Assembly: GCA_030694425.1 (NCBI GenBank)
Contig: JAUXYI010000083.1
Coordinates: forward strand, 1-33,532
From: Thermodesulfovibrionia bacterium
Lineage (GTDB): Bacteria > Nitrospirota > Thermodesulfovibrionia > UBA6902 > BMS3Bbin08
Length of the DNA: 33,532 nt
Reading direction: 5' to 3'
Of the stretch, positions 23,509 to 31,699 are shown one piece after another (position 1 is the first letter of the stretch; each line of letters opens with the position of its first letter). A program made the translations under genes and the position numbers. The notes beneath the pieces were generated by a model that searched no databases, was not told the origin of the DNA, and saw only the letters and a program-made list of their open reading frames with translations.

Positions 23509-24564
23509 ATGCTAATTAGCGGCAGACGGATAATAGGTTTAGATATAGGCTCCAAAAATATTAAGGCTGTTCAACTTAAAGACCTCAAGGGCGGATATCA
23601 GCTGGACCGGCTGGGCATGGTTTCTGTTTTACCCGAACTAATAGTAGACGGCTCTATCCTTGATGCTCCCCGTGTCACAGAAGCTATAAAAGGGCTCATT
23701 TCAGATGCAGGTATCAAGGCAAAAGATGCGGTGATTTCGGTCTCGGGCCACTCTTCAGTGATAATAAAAAGAATTTCTCTTCCTCAAATGGCTGAAGAAG
23801 AATTAGAAGAATCAATAAAATTCGAGGCAGAACAGTATATCCCATTTGATATAGAAGATGTAAGTTTAGATTTCCAGATACTTGAACAGAGACAGGATGA
23901 GAATCAGATGGATGTTATGGTTGTAGCAGTAAAAAGAGATAAGATAAATGAATATGTGTCTGTTGTTAGCGAGGCCGGACTTAATCCTGTAATCGTTGAT
24001 GTAGACGCTTTTGCCCTTGAGAATGTATATGAAATCAATTACGAAATTAATCCAAACGAAAATATAGCGATTGTTAATATTGGCGCCAGTACAATTAACA
24101 TGAACATACTTAAAGGAGGCATCTCTGTTTTTACAAGAGACAGTTCCCTCGGGGGCAATCTGCTTTCAGAGGCGCTTCAGAGGGAATTTACCATTTCTTA
24201 TGATAACGCAGAGCGTTTAAAATACGGGGAGGCTGTTGAAGGGGTTCCCCAGGAGGATGTGGCAGCAATCTTAATGTCTGCCTCTGAAGATATCATCGGG
24301 GAGATTTCCCGGTCTTTTGATTTTTTTAGAACTACGAGCAAACAAGGAGACGAGATACATGAAATAATACTCAGCGGAGGCTGCGCTTTAGTAAAAGATT
24401 TTGTGCCGCTGCTATCAGAGAGGATAGGAATAGGCGTCAAGATTATGGATCCCTTTAAAAATATTCGGATCCCGGACTCATTTGATAAGGGACATTTAAA
24501 AAGAATAGAACCTATAATGGCTGTTGCCGCAGGTCTGGCATTAAGGAGAGTTGGGGATAGATGA
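23509..24564 (+). CDS. pilM: type IV pilus inner-membrane assembly protein PilM
   Basis: PilM is an actin-like cytoplasmic ATP-binding protein that docks on the PilN N-terminus and links the pilus alignment complex to the cytoplasm. The 351 residues start RRIIGLDIGSKNIKAVQL (phosphate-1 loop) and include FEAEQYIPFD, VNIGAS (phosphate-2) and ILSGGCALVKDF (adenosine motif). First gene of pilMNOPQ. The stop overlaps the pilN start by 4 bp. Confidence 0.94.
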   Translation: MLISGRRIIGLDIGSKNIKAVQLKDLKGGYQLDRLGMVSVLPELIVDGSILDAPRVTEAIKGLISDAGIKAKDAVISVSGHSSVIIKRISLPQMAEEELEESIKFEAEQYIPFDIEDVSLDFQILEQRQDENQMDVMVVAVKRDKINEYVSVVSEAGLNPVIVDVDAFALENVYEINYEINPNENIAIVNIGASTINMNILKGGISVFTRDSSLGGNLLSEALQREFTISYDNAERLKYGEAVEGVPQEDVAAILMSASEDIIGEISRSFDFFRTTSKQGDEIHEIILSGGCALVKDFVPLLSERIGIGVKIMDPFKNIRIPDSFDKGHLKRIEPIMAVAAGLALRRVGDR

Positions 24565-25100
24565 TAAAAATAAACCTCCTGATAGTAAAACGTAAGAAAA
24601 AAAACGTGCAAGTATACAGCACACTTATTCAGGGCGGCATTATTCTGGGCTTAACTATTCTGGTGCTCGGGGTTTTCGCTTTTCATTTAATCAGTAAGGT
24701 TTCTGATATGAGGGAGGCAGAGGCAGGTAAGAAGAAAAGACTTGGTGAATTGCAGGTGCTGATTAAAGAGGTGGACAATTATGAAAAAGATAATGCGTCT
24801 TACAAAGAGAAAACCAGAATTATTGAGCAATTAAAGAAGAATCAGCAAGTGCCGCTGAGACTTCTTGACGAAGTGAGCGAGCATCTTCCTAAGGGGGTCT
24901 GGCTTACTTCGCTGGCAGACCAGCAAGGCGTTATAAATATAAGCGGTTATGCTTTTACAAACTCAGACTTAGTTGGTTATGTTCAGAATTTGAAGAGTTC
25001 CAAATATATAGAAGAAGTTGCTTTGATAGAATCACGGCAGACAACAATGGAAAATACCTCTGTATATCAATTTAGATTGACTTTTAAAATTAAGGTATAG
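24561..25100 (+). CDS. pilN: type IV pilus assembly protein PilN
   Basis: A 179-residue bitopic inner-membrane protein. The short cytoplasmic N-terminus MIKINLLIVKRKKK is the PilM-binding INLL motif. One transmembrane helix lies at about 24-45, then a coiled coil (about 48-95) and a periplasmic ferredoxin-like domain (LLDEVSEHLPKGVWLTSL onward). Its start overlaps pilM, implying coupled translation. Confidence 0.9.
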   Translation: MIKINLLIVKRKKKNVQVYSTLIQGGIILGLTILVLGVFAFHLISKVSDMREAEAGKKKRLGELQVLIKEVDNYEKDNASYKEKTRIIEQLKKNQQVPLRLLDEVSEHLPKGVWLTSLADQQGVINISGYAFTNSDLVGYVQNLKSSKYIEEVALIESRQTTMENTSVYQFRLTFKIKV

Positions 25101-25107
25101 TACAGCG

Positions 25108-25674
25108 ATGAATTTAAATATTAAAAATATTCCACCGTATTTAAAGACAATTATTTACATAGCGCCTTCTCTGATATTAGTAATATTGTTTATTATCCTT
25201 ATTTATATCCCCAAGAATGATGAAATAAAAAAGCTGACAGCTATCATAGTAAAGTTGGATAATGAAATTGCAAGCAGTGAAGTGAAGGTAAGGAAACTTG
25301 ATGAACTCAAGGTTGAGAATATTAGATTAAAAGCAAGACTTGCGGAATTACAGGAACAATTACCTGAGGAAAAGGAAGTTTCACCTCTCTTAAGGCAGAT
25401 ATCAGATTTGGGACTTAAATCAGGGCTGGAAATACTTTTGTGGAGACCGGAGACGAGAAAACCGGATCCAGCAGGCCTTTATGTTGAGATTCCAGTGCAG
25501 GTTGATGTTACCGGCGGATATCATGACCTTGGTATATTTTTCAGTCATATAAGCCAGATTAAGCGAATTGTAAATTTATCTAATATAAAACTGGAGAGTT
25601 ATACAGCCAGGAGCGGAGCCAAAATTATTAAGGCGAATTTTACCGCGAGTACTTTTTCGGCTGTGACTAAATAA
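25108..25674 (+). CDS. pilO: type IV pilus assembly protein PilO
   Basis: A 188-residue bitopic protein with one transmembrane helix at about 13-33, a coiled coil (about 38-92) ending LQEQLPEEKEVSPLLRQIS, and a ferredoxin-like periplasmic domain (VDVTGGYHDLGIFFSHISQI). It pairs with PilN in the inner-membrane alignment complex. It begins 7 nt after pilN. Confidence 0.92.
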   Translation: MNLNIKNIPPYLKTIIYIAPSLILVILFIILIYIPKNDEIKKLTAIIVKLDNEIASSEVKVRKLDELKVENIRLKARLAELQEQLPEEKEVSPLLRQISDLGLKSGLEILLWRPETRKPDPAGLYVEIPVQVDVTGGYHDLGIFFSHISQIKRIVNLSNIKLESYTARSGAKIIKANFTASTFSAVTK

Positions 25675-25676
25675 AT

Positions 25677-26228
25677 ATGGCTAAGACAGAAAAAAATAAA
25701 AAAATAGCAGCGCTATTTTCAATTATGATTTCCATTGCTTTTGTTTTTTCTGTTTTCTCGGGATGTAAGAAAGAACCCTCTCTTGCAGAAAAGACGAAAA
25801 CAGGGGCGGCAGGAGCGCAAAAAATCGAGTCAGCGCAGCAGCCAATGGCTCAAGGGGCAGCTGAGGCGAAAGAAGAAGTCTATGTTTATGACCCAAAAGG
25901 CAGGGTTGACCCGTTTGTACCGCTTGTGGAAACCACAAAAAAAGAAAAAGACAAAAAAGCTATTGCTGGAACCCTTGAGAGTTACGATGTAACAGATTTT
26001 AAATTAATAGCAATTGCGGAAAGGGAGAATAAACGGTACGGCTTGCTTCTTGCTCGTGATAACAAGGCTTACACTGTAAGAGAAGGCTCTGTCCTTGGTT
26101 TACACAAAGGTATAGTTAAAGAAATAACGCCCAATAAAATTGTTATATTTGAATATACTAAAGATTATAAAGGAGAGCTAAAACCCCGACAGGTTGTTTT
26201 AGAGCTCTTTAAAGGGGAGGGAGAATAA
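25677..26228 (+). CDS. pilP: type IV pilus lipoprotein PilP
   Basis: A 183-residue inner-membrane lipoprotein that connects PilN/PilO to the PilQ secretin. A leader with lipobox FSGC is followed by a flexible Gln/Ala-rich linker. The PilP beta domain starts at YDPKGRVDPFVPLVE and contains LKLIAIAERENKRYGLLLARDN-like strands (KLIAIAERENKRYGLLLA) and YTVREGSVLG. Two nucleotides separate it from pilO, and its TAA overlaps the pilQ ATG by one base. Confidence 0.93.
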   Translation: MAKTEKNKKIAALFSIMISIAFVFSVFSGCKKEPSLAEKTKTGAAGAQKIESAQQPMAQGAAEAKEEVYVYDPKGRVDPFVPLVETTKKEKDKKAIAGTLESYDVTDFKLIAIAERENKRYGLLLARDNKAYTVREGSVLGLHKGIVKEITPNKIVIFEYTKDYKGELKPRQVVLELFKGEGE

Positions 26229-28456
26229 TGATACTTAGAAAAACCCTGTTACTTTTTTTGTTAATACTTGCGTGCTTAATAATACCATTTGATATATCAT
26301 CAGCAGAGCCGCAGGTCGGAGTCCCTGAGATTACAGGTATAAATGTAGAAAAAGCAGGTGACATTACCGAAATACAAATAGAGAGTAATTTCCCGGTGCC
26401 GTCCTACACTATTTATAATCCAGAAGACCCGTACAAGGTTGTTGTGGAGCTTCAGGGAATAGCCCCGGGCAACTTAAAGGATAAAATGGTGATTGATAAA
26501 GCAGGGGTGGCTGAAATACTCATCTCAAAGGTTGAAGGCGCTGTAAAAACCGTAAGGCTTGATATTACACTTACTGTGCCTGCTGATATCAAGCCTGTTC
26601 AAAAAGGAAAGGCTTTAGTCTTTGCATTTCGTAATCTTGAGGCAGAAGAAGTTGCGGAGGCCCCCGCAAAAGAACTTCCTGTTATAGAGGCCCAAAAAGA
26701 GCCCGAACCATCTGCAGCAAAGGCAGGGGTAATTGAGGATATTGAACTTGTGAAATCCGCTGACAAAGTGGATGTTTTAATACATGGCGACGGCAGTATG
26801 TCTCCGAAAGTTTTTGAAATCGAAGGCAATAAACTCATTGTTGATATACCTGATGTGACAACCAAAATTGATTCTTATAAGGCATATGAATCGCCGGTTG
26901 CAGGGATAAGGATAGGTAAACATTCTGATAAGACAAGAATAGTCTTTGACCTTATGGAATCTGCAAAGTATCATGTATCAACAGAAGATAAGCAAATCAG
27001 GGTTTCATTTGAAAAGCCGCAGGTAAAAGTTGCTAAAGCAGAAGAAGCGCCTGCCCCTGAAAAATCCCGACTCATTCAGGACAAGGCAGAGATTCCTGCC
27101 CCTGAAAAATCCCGACTCATTCGGGACAAGGAAGCGGCTGCTGCACATGAACCAGCGCCATTTATCACAAAAGAGTACACCGGAGAGAAAATATCTATTG
27201 ATTTTCAGGATGCGGACCTTATACATATTTTCAGGCTTATTGCAGATGTAAGCGGATATAATATTGTGGTAAGTCCTCAGGTCAAAGGGAAGTTCTCCAT
27301 GAAGTTGATAAATGTGCCGTGGGACCAGGCGCTTGATATAATTCTCAGAAATTATGGTCTATCAAGGGCAGTAGAAGGCAAAATTATACGTATAGCTCCA
27401 ACATCTGATATTGCTCAGGAAGAGGAGAACATAGCCAAGGCAAAAGAGGCTGCGCTTAAGTCAGGAGACCTTGAAACAAGGATTTATAAATTAAATTATG
27501 CTGAGGTTAAAAAAATAGAAAAAGTCATTAAAGACGCCAAAATAATGAGTCTGAGGGGTTATTTCAGCATTGACGAAAGGACAAGTACAGTGGTCCTAAG
27601 AGATGTCCCGAATATACATAGTGAATTTGAACAGCTTATTAAATCCCTTGATTTACCAACTCCGCAGGTTAATGTAGAAGCAAAGATTGTTGAGGTATCA
27701 ACTAATTTTACAAAAGACCTCGGCGTGCAATGGGGTGCTTTATGGAGGCCTTCTGATATGGGAGGTAGAGTAACAATAGCAGGTGTACCTAGCACTGGCA
27801 CAGGCAGTATTACTAACCTTGCTGGCAGCAATCCAAGCGGCAATACCACTGGTTATCCCAGCAATAATCCTCTTATGGTAAATCTTCCTGCTGCTGTTGG
27901 ATCAGGCTCTGGGGGTGCATTAGGGCTTGGTTATATAAGCGCGGCTAATAATTTTATTTTAGACCTGCAGCTTTCTGCTATGGAGAGCACCGGTAAGGGT
28001 AAGATAATTTCTAATCCAAGGATTACCACACTTGACAATCACGAGGCAAAAATACAGCAGGGTAAGAAGATTCCTTATTCAACAACTTCTTCTGAAGGTA
28101 CAAAGACAGAGTGGACTGATGCAACACTTGAACTTACAGTTATCCCTCATATTACTCCTGATGGAACTGTTGTAATGAATGTGGAAATAAAAAAGAATGA
28201 GGCTGATTTTTCTAGAACATCTGGAGGGGTACCTACTATTGATACGAAAGAGGCAAAAACTCAAGTTTTGATAAAGAATGGGGATACCTTGGTTATTGGA
28301 GGCATCTTTAAGACTACCATTTCAAAAGCTCACGCAGGTATTCCTGGGTTTTCAAAAATACCTATACTGGGATGGCTTTTCAAAAAAGAACTGGATAAAG
28401 AAGAGACAACCGAACTCCTTATATTTATAACTCCAAGGATTGTTAAAGATATGTGA
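26228..28456 (+). CDS. pilQ: type IV pilus outer-membrane secretin PilQ
   Basis: A 742-residue secretin that forms the outer-membrane pilus pore. Signal peptide 1-26 (ends SSA), two AMIN-type domains (about 35-135 and 165-260), a repeat-derived linker (about 275-302), a secretin/TonB short N-terminal domain (ISIDFQDADLIHIFRLIADVSGYNIVVSP), N1 (LNYAEVKKIEKVIK) and the secretin core from VNVEAKIVEV to LLIFITPRIV. The core signature VIPHITPDGTV and the final GWLFKKELDKEETTELLIFI are conserved. GGGGAGGGAG lies just before the ATG, overlapping the pilP end. Length and order are typical of pilMNOPQ. The linker holds a 45-bp direct duplication. Confidence 0.95.
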   Translation: MILRKTLLLFLLILACLIIPFDISSAEPQVGVPEITGINVEKAGDITEIQIESNFPVPSYTIYNPEDPYKVVVELQGIAPGNLKDKMVIDKAGVAEILISKVEGAVKTVRLDITLTVPADIKPVQKGKALVFAFRNLEAEEVAEAPAKELPVIEAQKEPEPSAAKAGVIEDIELVKSADKVDVLIHGDGSMSPKVFEIEGNKLIVDIPDVTTKIDSYKAYESPVAGIRIGKHSDKTRIVFDLMESAKYHVSTEDKQIRVSFEKPQVKVAKAEEAPAPEKSRLIQDKAEIPAPEKSRLIRDKEAAAAHEPAPFITKEYTGEKISIDFQDADLIHIFRLIADVSGYNIVVSPQVKGKFSMKLINVPWDQALDIILRNYGLSRAVEGKIIRIAPTSDIAQEEENIAKAKEAALKSGDLETRIYKLNYAEVKKIEKVIKDAKIMSLRGYFSIDERTSTVVLRDVPNIHSEFEQLIKSLDLPTPQVNVEAKIVEVSTNFTKDLGVQWGALWRPSDMGGRVTIAGVPSTGTGSITNLAGSNPSGNTTGYPSNNPLMVNLPAAVGSGSGGALGLGYISAANNFILDLQLSAMESTGKGKIISNPRITTLDNHEAKIQQGKKIPYSTTSSEGTKTEWTDATLELTVIPHITPDGTVVMNVEIKKNEADFSRTSGGVPTIDTKEAKTQVLIKNGDTLVIGGIFKTTISKAHAGIPGFSKIPILGWLFKKELDKEETTELLIFITPRIVKDM
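27050..27131 (+). repeat. 45-bp tandem duplication in the pilQ linker
   Basis: A 37-nt segment beginning CCTGCCCCTGAAAAATCCCG occurs at 27050 and again at 27095 with one base different. It encodes PAPEKSRLI-[QR]-DK twice. It keeps frame and lies between the AMIN and short N-terminal domains, where length changes are tolerated. Confidence 0.85.
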
Positions 28457-28467
28457 TGTTATTTTGC

Positions 28468-28581
28468 CTATGGTCATAAAATATAAATTCGTTTACGTTT
28501 AAAGAATATAATCTTGTCATTGCGGCTTGTCCGCAATGACATAAATATTAAAGCTAAACTTATTTAATGCTGTTACCATAG
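28468..28581. repeat. MITE-like element, copy 3 (short, diverged)
   Basis: 114 bp between pilQ and aroC with inverted ends CTATGGT/ACCATAG, a subterminal ATTAAATAAGTTTAG (minus strand) resembling GCATTAAATAAATTAACA of copy 1, and the core hairpin at 28516-28540. Weaker than copies 1 and 2 but with the same layout. Confidence 0.45.
28516..28540. terminator. perfect GTCATTGCGG/CCGCAATGAC hairpin after pilQ
   Basis: A 10-bp perfect stem around a CTTGT loop. It has no T tract, so it is a weak intrinsic terminator at best, but it is the only hairpin after the pilus operon. The same hairpin occurs at 1617-1638. Confidence 0.4.
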
Positions 28582-28587
28582 AACTAT

Positions 28588-28593
28588 TATAAT
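28588..28593 (+). promoter_or_regulatory. -10 box upstream of aroC
   Basis: A consensus TATAAT 8 nt before the aroC ATG, without a convincing -35 and with no Shine-Dalgarno (only the complement, CCTCCT, is present). Predicts a near-leaderless aroC mRNA. Confidence 0.4.
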
Positions 28594-28601
28594 CCTCCTA
28601 C

Positions 28602-29882
28602 ATGCCAGAAAAGTTAAGATACCTCACTTCAGGAGAATCCCATGGGAAAGCTCTGTTATGTATTATTGATGGGATATGCTCAGGGCTTTCAATCTCAAAA
28701 GAAGATATTAATAAAGACCTGCTGAGGCGGCAAAAAGGCTACGGCCGCGGCAGCCGCATGAAAATAGAATCTGATTCCGTGCAAATCCTTTCAGGTGTCA
28801 GATGGGGAAAAACCCTTGGCTCGCCAATAGCGCTTCTAATAGAAAACAAAGACTGGCAAAACTGGAAGGATATTATGAGTTCGGAACTCAGGGACTCCAG
28901 ACTCCAGACTCCAGACTATAGACTCTCTGTTACTCGTCCACGCCCAGGGCATGCAGACCTTGCAGGCGCAATAAAATATAATACCCATGACATAAGAAAT
29001 ATCCTTGAACGCTCAAGTGCACGGGAAACCGCTGCGCGGGTGGCTGTCGGCGCAGTGGCAAAGAAATTTTTATCTGAATTTAATATTAAGGTGATAAGTT
29101 ATGTGACTGAGATAGGGGGAATTAAAGCACAGAACACAGAGCACAGAACACAGAGCACAGACACATTTCTATCCTTGTTCAAAAAAGCAGAGACTTCTCC
29201 TGTGAGGTGCCCGGATAAAAGAGCAGAGAAAAAGATAATCAATAAGATTAATACAGCAATAAAAAGAGGGGACAGCCTTGGCGGAATTTTTGAGGTAGTT
29301 GCTACAGGGGTTCCGGTTGGACTTGGAAGCTACAGCCAAGGTGACAGGAGACTCAATGCAAGGCTTGCTTATGCGCTTATGGGTATTCAGGCAATAAAGG
29401 GAGTAGAAATAGGACTTGGTTTTGAAATGAGCAGGAGATTCGGATCTGAGGTTATGGATGAGATTTTCTATAGAGCACAGAGCACAGATAACCTCCCTAT
29501 ATCCCCCCTTACCAAGGGGGGAATTAAAGAGGGGTTTAGTAAAGGGGAGATGGGGGGATTTGGTTTTTACAGAAAAACTAACAATGCCGGGGGCATTGAA
29601 GGCGGCATAAGCAATGGCATGCCAATAGTTTTGAGGGCTGCTATGAAACCAATTCCTACATTAAGAACACCGCTCTCATCAGTTGATATTATCAGTAAAA
29701 AAAGTTTTAACGCAGCATATGAAAGGTCAGACGTCTGCGCAGTGCCGGCTGCATCTGTTATCGGCGAGGCAGTAGCTGCCTTTGTAATTGCTGATAGTTT
29801 TCTTGAGAAGTTCGGCGGTGACAGCATAGATGAGATTAAAAGGAATTATGAAGGGTATTTGAAGCAGATAAGTAACTTCTAA
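28602..29882 (+). CDS. aroC: chorismate synthase with repeat-encoded insertions
   Basis: AroC makes chorismate from 5-enolpyruvylshikimate 3-phosphate with reduced FMN. Signatures: [84 protein letters not shown] and [13 protein letters not shown]. The 426 residues are longer than the usual 350-390 because of three insertions: about 94-109 (ACTCCAG-type heptads), 175-187 (AGCACAG/AACACAG heptads) and 291-321 (AGCACAG plus a C/G-rich palindrome). All fall between conserved motifs and keep frame. Catalytic motifs are intact, so it is probably functional. First gene of the aroC-aroKB pair; reading frame checked across all inserts. Confidence 0.94.
   Translation: MPEKLRYLTSGESHGKALLCIIDGICSGLSISKEDINKDLLRRQKGYGRGSRMKIESDSVQILSGVRWGKTLGSPIALLIENKDWQNWKDIMSSELRDSRLQTPDYRLSVTRPRPGHADLAGAIKYNTHDIRNILERSSARETAARVAVGAVAKKFLSEFNIKVISYVTEIGGIKAQNTEHRTQSTDTFLSLFKKAETSPVRCPDKRAEKKIINKINTAIKRGDSLGGIFEVVATGVPVGLGSYSQGDRRLNARLAYALMGIQAIKGVEIGLGFEMSRRFGSEVMDEIFYRAQSTDNLPISPLTKGGIKEGFSKGEMGGFGFYRKTNNAGGIEGGISNGMPIVLRAAMKPIPTLRTPLSSVDIISKKSFNAAYERSDVCAVPAASVIGEAVAAFVIADSFLEKFGGDSIDEIKRNYEGYLKQISNF
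28883..28926 (+). repeat. heptad-repeat insertion 1 in aroC
   Basis: GAACTCA, then GGACTCC, AGACTCC, AGACTCC, AGACTAT, AGACTCT. Translated as the loop after the [11 protein letters not shown] segment. Confidence 0.8.
29126..29160 (+). repeat. heptad-repeat insertion 2 in aroC
   Basis: Five heptads alternating AGCACAG and AACACAG. Translated as [11 protein letters not shown]. Confidence 0.85.
29474..29562 (+). repeat. repeat insertion 3 in aroC
   Basis: Two AGCACAG heptads followed by a C/G-run repeat with the perfect stem CCCCCCTT/AAGGGGGG (29503-29521) and a second arm AGATGGGGGGATTT. This is a dispersed-type palindromic repeat translated as [11 protein letters not shown]...GEMGGFG. Confidence 0.75.
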
Positions 29883-29922
29883 GTGAAATTATATCCGCAG
29901 ACATAAACATTAAAAGATGAAT

Positions 29923-30105
29923 AGTCCGCAGATTACACAGATTGACACAGATTATTTTAAAAAGATTTTTTGGTTATTTACTCTTTTTAATCTGTGGAAT
30001 CTGCGAAATCTGTGGATGAATAATTTAATCAGTAGATTACTCAGATTTTATTAATTCTTAAATTTCTAAATTTATAATCTGTGAAAGTCTGCGTAATCTG
30101 TGGAT
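29923..30105. repeat. 9-10 bp period repeat (CAGATTACA / AATCTGTGG) between aroC and aroKB
   Basis: Left arm CAGATTACA, CAGATTGACA, CAGATTA (29928-29955); right arm AATCTGTGG, AATCTGCGA, AATCTGTGG (29988-30016); then a second, looser pair (about 30030-30048 and 30076-30105). Arms are complementary, so two hairpins are possible. This fills the 239-bp gap; no promoter is obvious. Confidence 0.7.
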
Positions 30106-30121
30106 TAATTGTTTTTTTCTT

Positions 30122-31699
30122 ATGAAAATCGTTTTGACAGGATTTATGGGCACAGGCAAGACCTCAGTTGGCAGGGAGCTAAGCAGAAGGCTCGGGTACG
30201 AATTTATAGACACTGATAACCTCATAGAAGAGCAGGAGGGTATGCCCATATCTCTCATCTTCAAAGAAAAGGGCGAGGATTATTTCAGGTCAGTTGAATG
30301 TGCTGTGGTAAAAGAGGTATCAGAAAAAAACAATGTAGTGACTGCCACCGGCGGCGGGATTATTAAAAATAAAAAGAATGTGGAAAATCTTGGCAGGAGA
30401 GGGGTTATTGTCTGGTTAAAAGCAGACCCCGAGATTATTCTTAAGAGGGTTATGCTCGAAGGAGGCAAAAGACCTTTGCTTGATATTGAAGAGCCGCTTA
30501 ATGAAATCAAAAGATTGCTTGCTGAAAGAGAAAAACTTTATATGCAGTCAGATATCTCTATTTCGACAAGCTTTATAACACCAGGCGAGGCTGCAGAGGA
30601 AATTATAGAAAGACTATCTCTTGATGTGGAAAAAGTAAGGGTAGAATTAAAAGAACGGAGTTATGAAATTATTATTGGAAGAAAAACCCTTCAGAAACTC
30701 GGTCTCAGACTCATAGAATTCAGACCATCCAGTATTGCAATTGTGAGCAATAAAACTGTTTTCCCTCTTTACAAGGATGTGATTCTAAAGTCAATAAGTG
30801 AATGCGGATTAAAACCAGAGGTTTTTCTTGTGCCTGATGGAGAAGAATATAAAGACATTTTGTGGGCTTCATATTTGTACGGGCAACTCCTTAAAGCCAG
30901 GTTCGACAGGGATTCGCTTCTTGTTGCGTTTGGCGGCGGTGTCGTAGGAGATTTAACCGGATTTGTAGCCTCAACATATATGAGGGGAATAAAATATATT
31001 CAGGTTCCGACGACTCTTCTTGCACAGGTGGACAGTTCTGCAGGAGGAAAGACAGGGGTTAACCATGAGCTTGGCAAAAATATGATAGGAACTTTTTATC
31101 AGCCCTCGCTTGTTCTGGTAGATGTTGACACATTAAAAACGCTTCCGCAGAAAGAATTCAGCGCAGGCATTGCTGAAATAATAAAGTACGGTGTCATTGC
31201 TGACAAGGGGCTATTTGATTTTTTGGAGGCGAACATAAAAGACATTTTTTCGTTAGGAGACAGTCTTATTGATATAATTAAACGCTCTTGTGAGATTAAG
31301 GCTGATGTGGTCTCAAGGGATGAAAGAGAATCTGGTTTAAGAGCAATACTTAATTTCGGCCACACGATTGGTCATGCTATAGAGACTGCAACAGGATACA
31401 CAAGATTTCTTCATGGCGAGGCAATTGCAGTGGGCATGTGTGCCGCTGCACGGATTGCGGTTAGAATGGGAATTTTTCAGGGAAAAGATGCAGAGCGCAT
31501 AAAAAATCTTGTTGAACTATATAAACTGCCAAGCACAATGCCCGATGGTATTAATACCTCTGGTATTATTAATGCCATGGAGGTTGATAAAAAAGTCAAA
31601 GCTGGCAGGATAAGATTTATCCTGCCAGAGTCTATTGGTAAAGTCAGAATTGAGGAAAGTGTTGACAGGGAGCTGATTAGAGAGGTGTTGAGTTCCTGA
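30122..31699 (+). CDS. aroKB: fused shikimate kinase / 3-dehydroquinate synthase
   Basis: One 525-residue polypeptide with two shikimate-pathway enzymes. Residues 1-165 are shikimate kinase: P-loop GFMGTGKT (7-14), D-T-D after FI, and the GGG of ATGGGI. Residues about 172-525 are 3-dehydroquinate synthase: NAD site DGEEYKD and GGGVVGDLTGFVASTYMRG, VPTTLLAQVDSSAGGKTGVN, and metal ligands in AEIIKYG, LNFGHTIGHAIE and LHGEAIAVG. A comparable AroKB fusion is known in Thermotoga. All catalytic motifs of both halves are present. The ATG has no Shine-Dalgarno. The stop overlaps the convergent RND gene by 23 bp. Confidence 0.94.
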   Translation: MKIVLTGFMGTGKTSVGRELSRRLGYEFIDTDNLIEEQEGMPISLIFKEKGEDYFRSVECAVVKEVSEKNNVVTATGGGIIKNKKNVENLGRRGVIVWLKADPEIILKRVMLEGGKRPLLDIEEPLNEIKRLLAEREKLYMQSDISISTSFITPGEAAEEIIERLSLDVEKVRVELKERSYEIIIGRKTLQKLGLRLIEFRPSSIAIVSNKTVFPLYKDVILKSISECGLKPEVFLVPDGEEYKDILWASYLYGQLLKARFDRDSLLVAFGGGVVGDLTGFVASTYMRGIKYIQVPTTLLAQVDSSAGGKTGVNHELGKNMIGTFYQPSLVLVDVDTLKTLPQKEFSAGIAEIIKYGVIADKGLFDFLEANIKDIFSLGDSLIDIIKRSCEIKADVVSRDERESGLRAILNFGHTIGHAIETATGYTRFLHGEAIAVGMCAAARIAVRMGIFQGKDAERIKNLVELYKLPSTMPDGINTSGIINAMEVDKKVKAGRIRFILPESIGKVRIEESVDRELIREVLSS

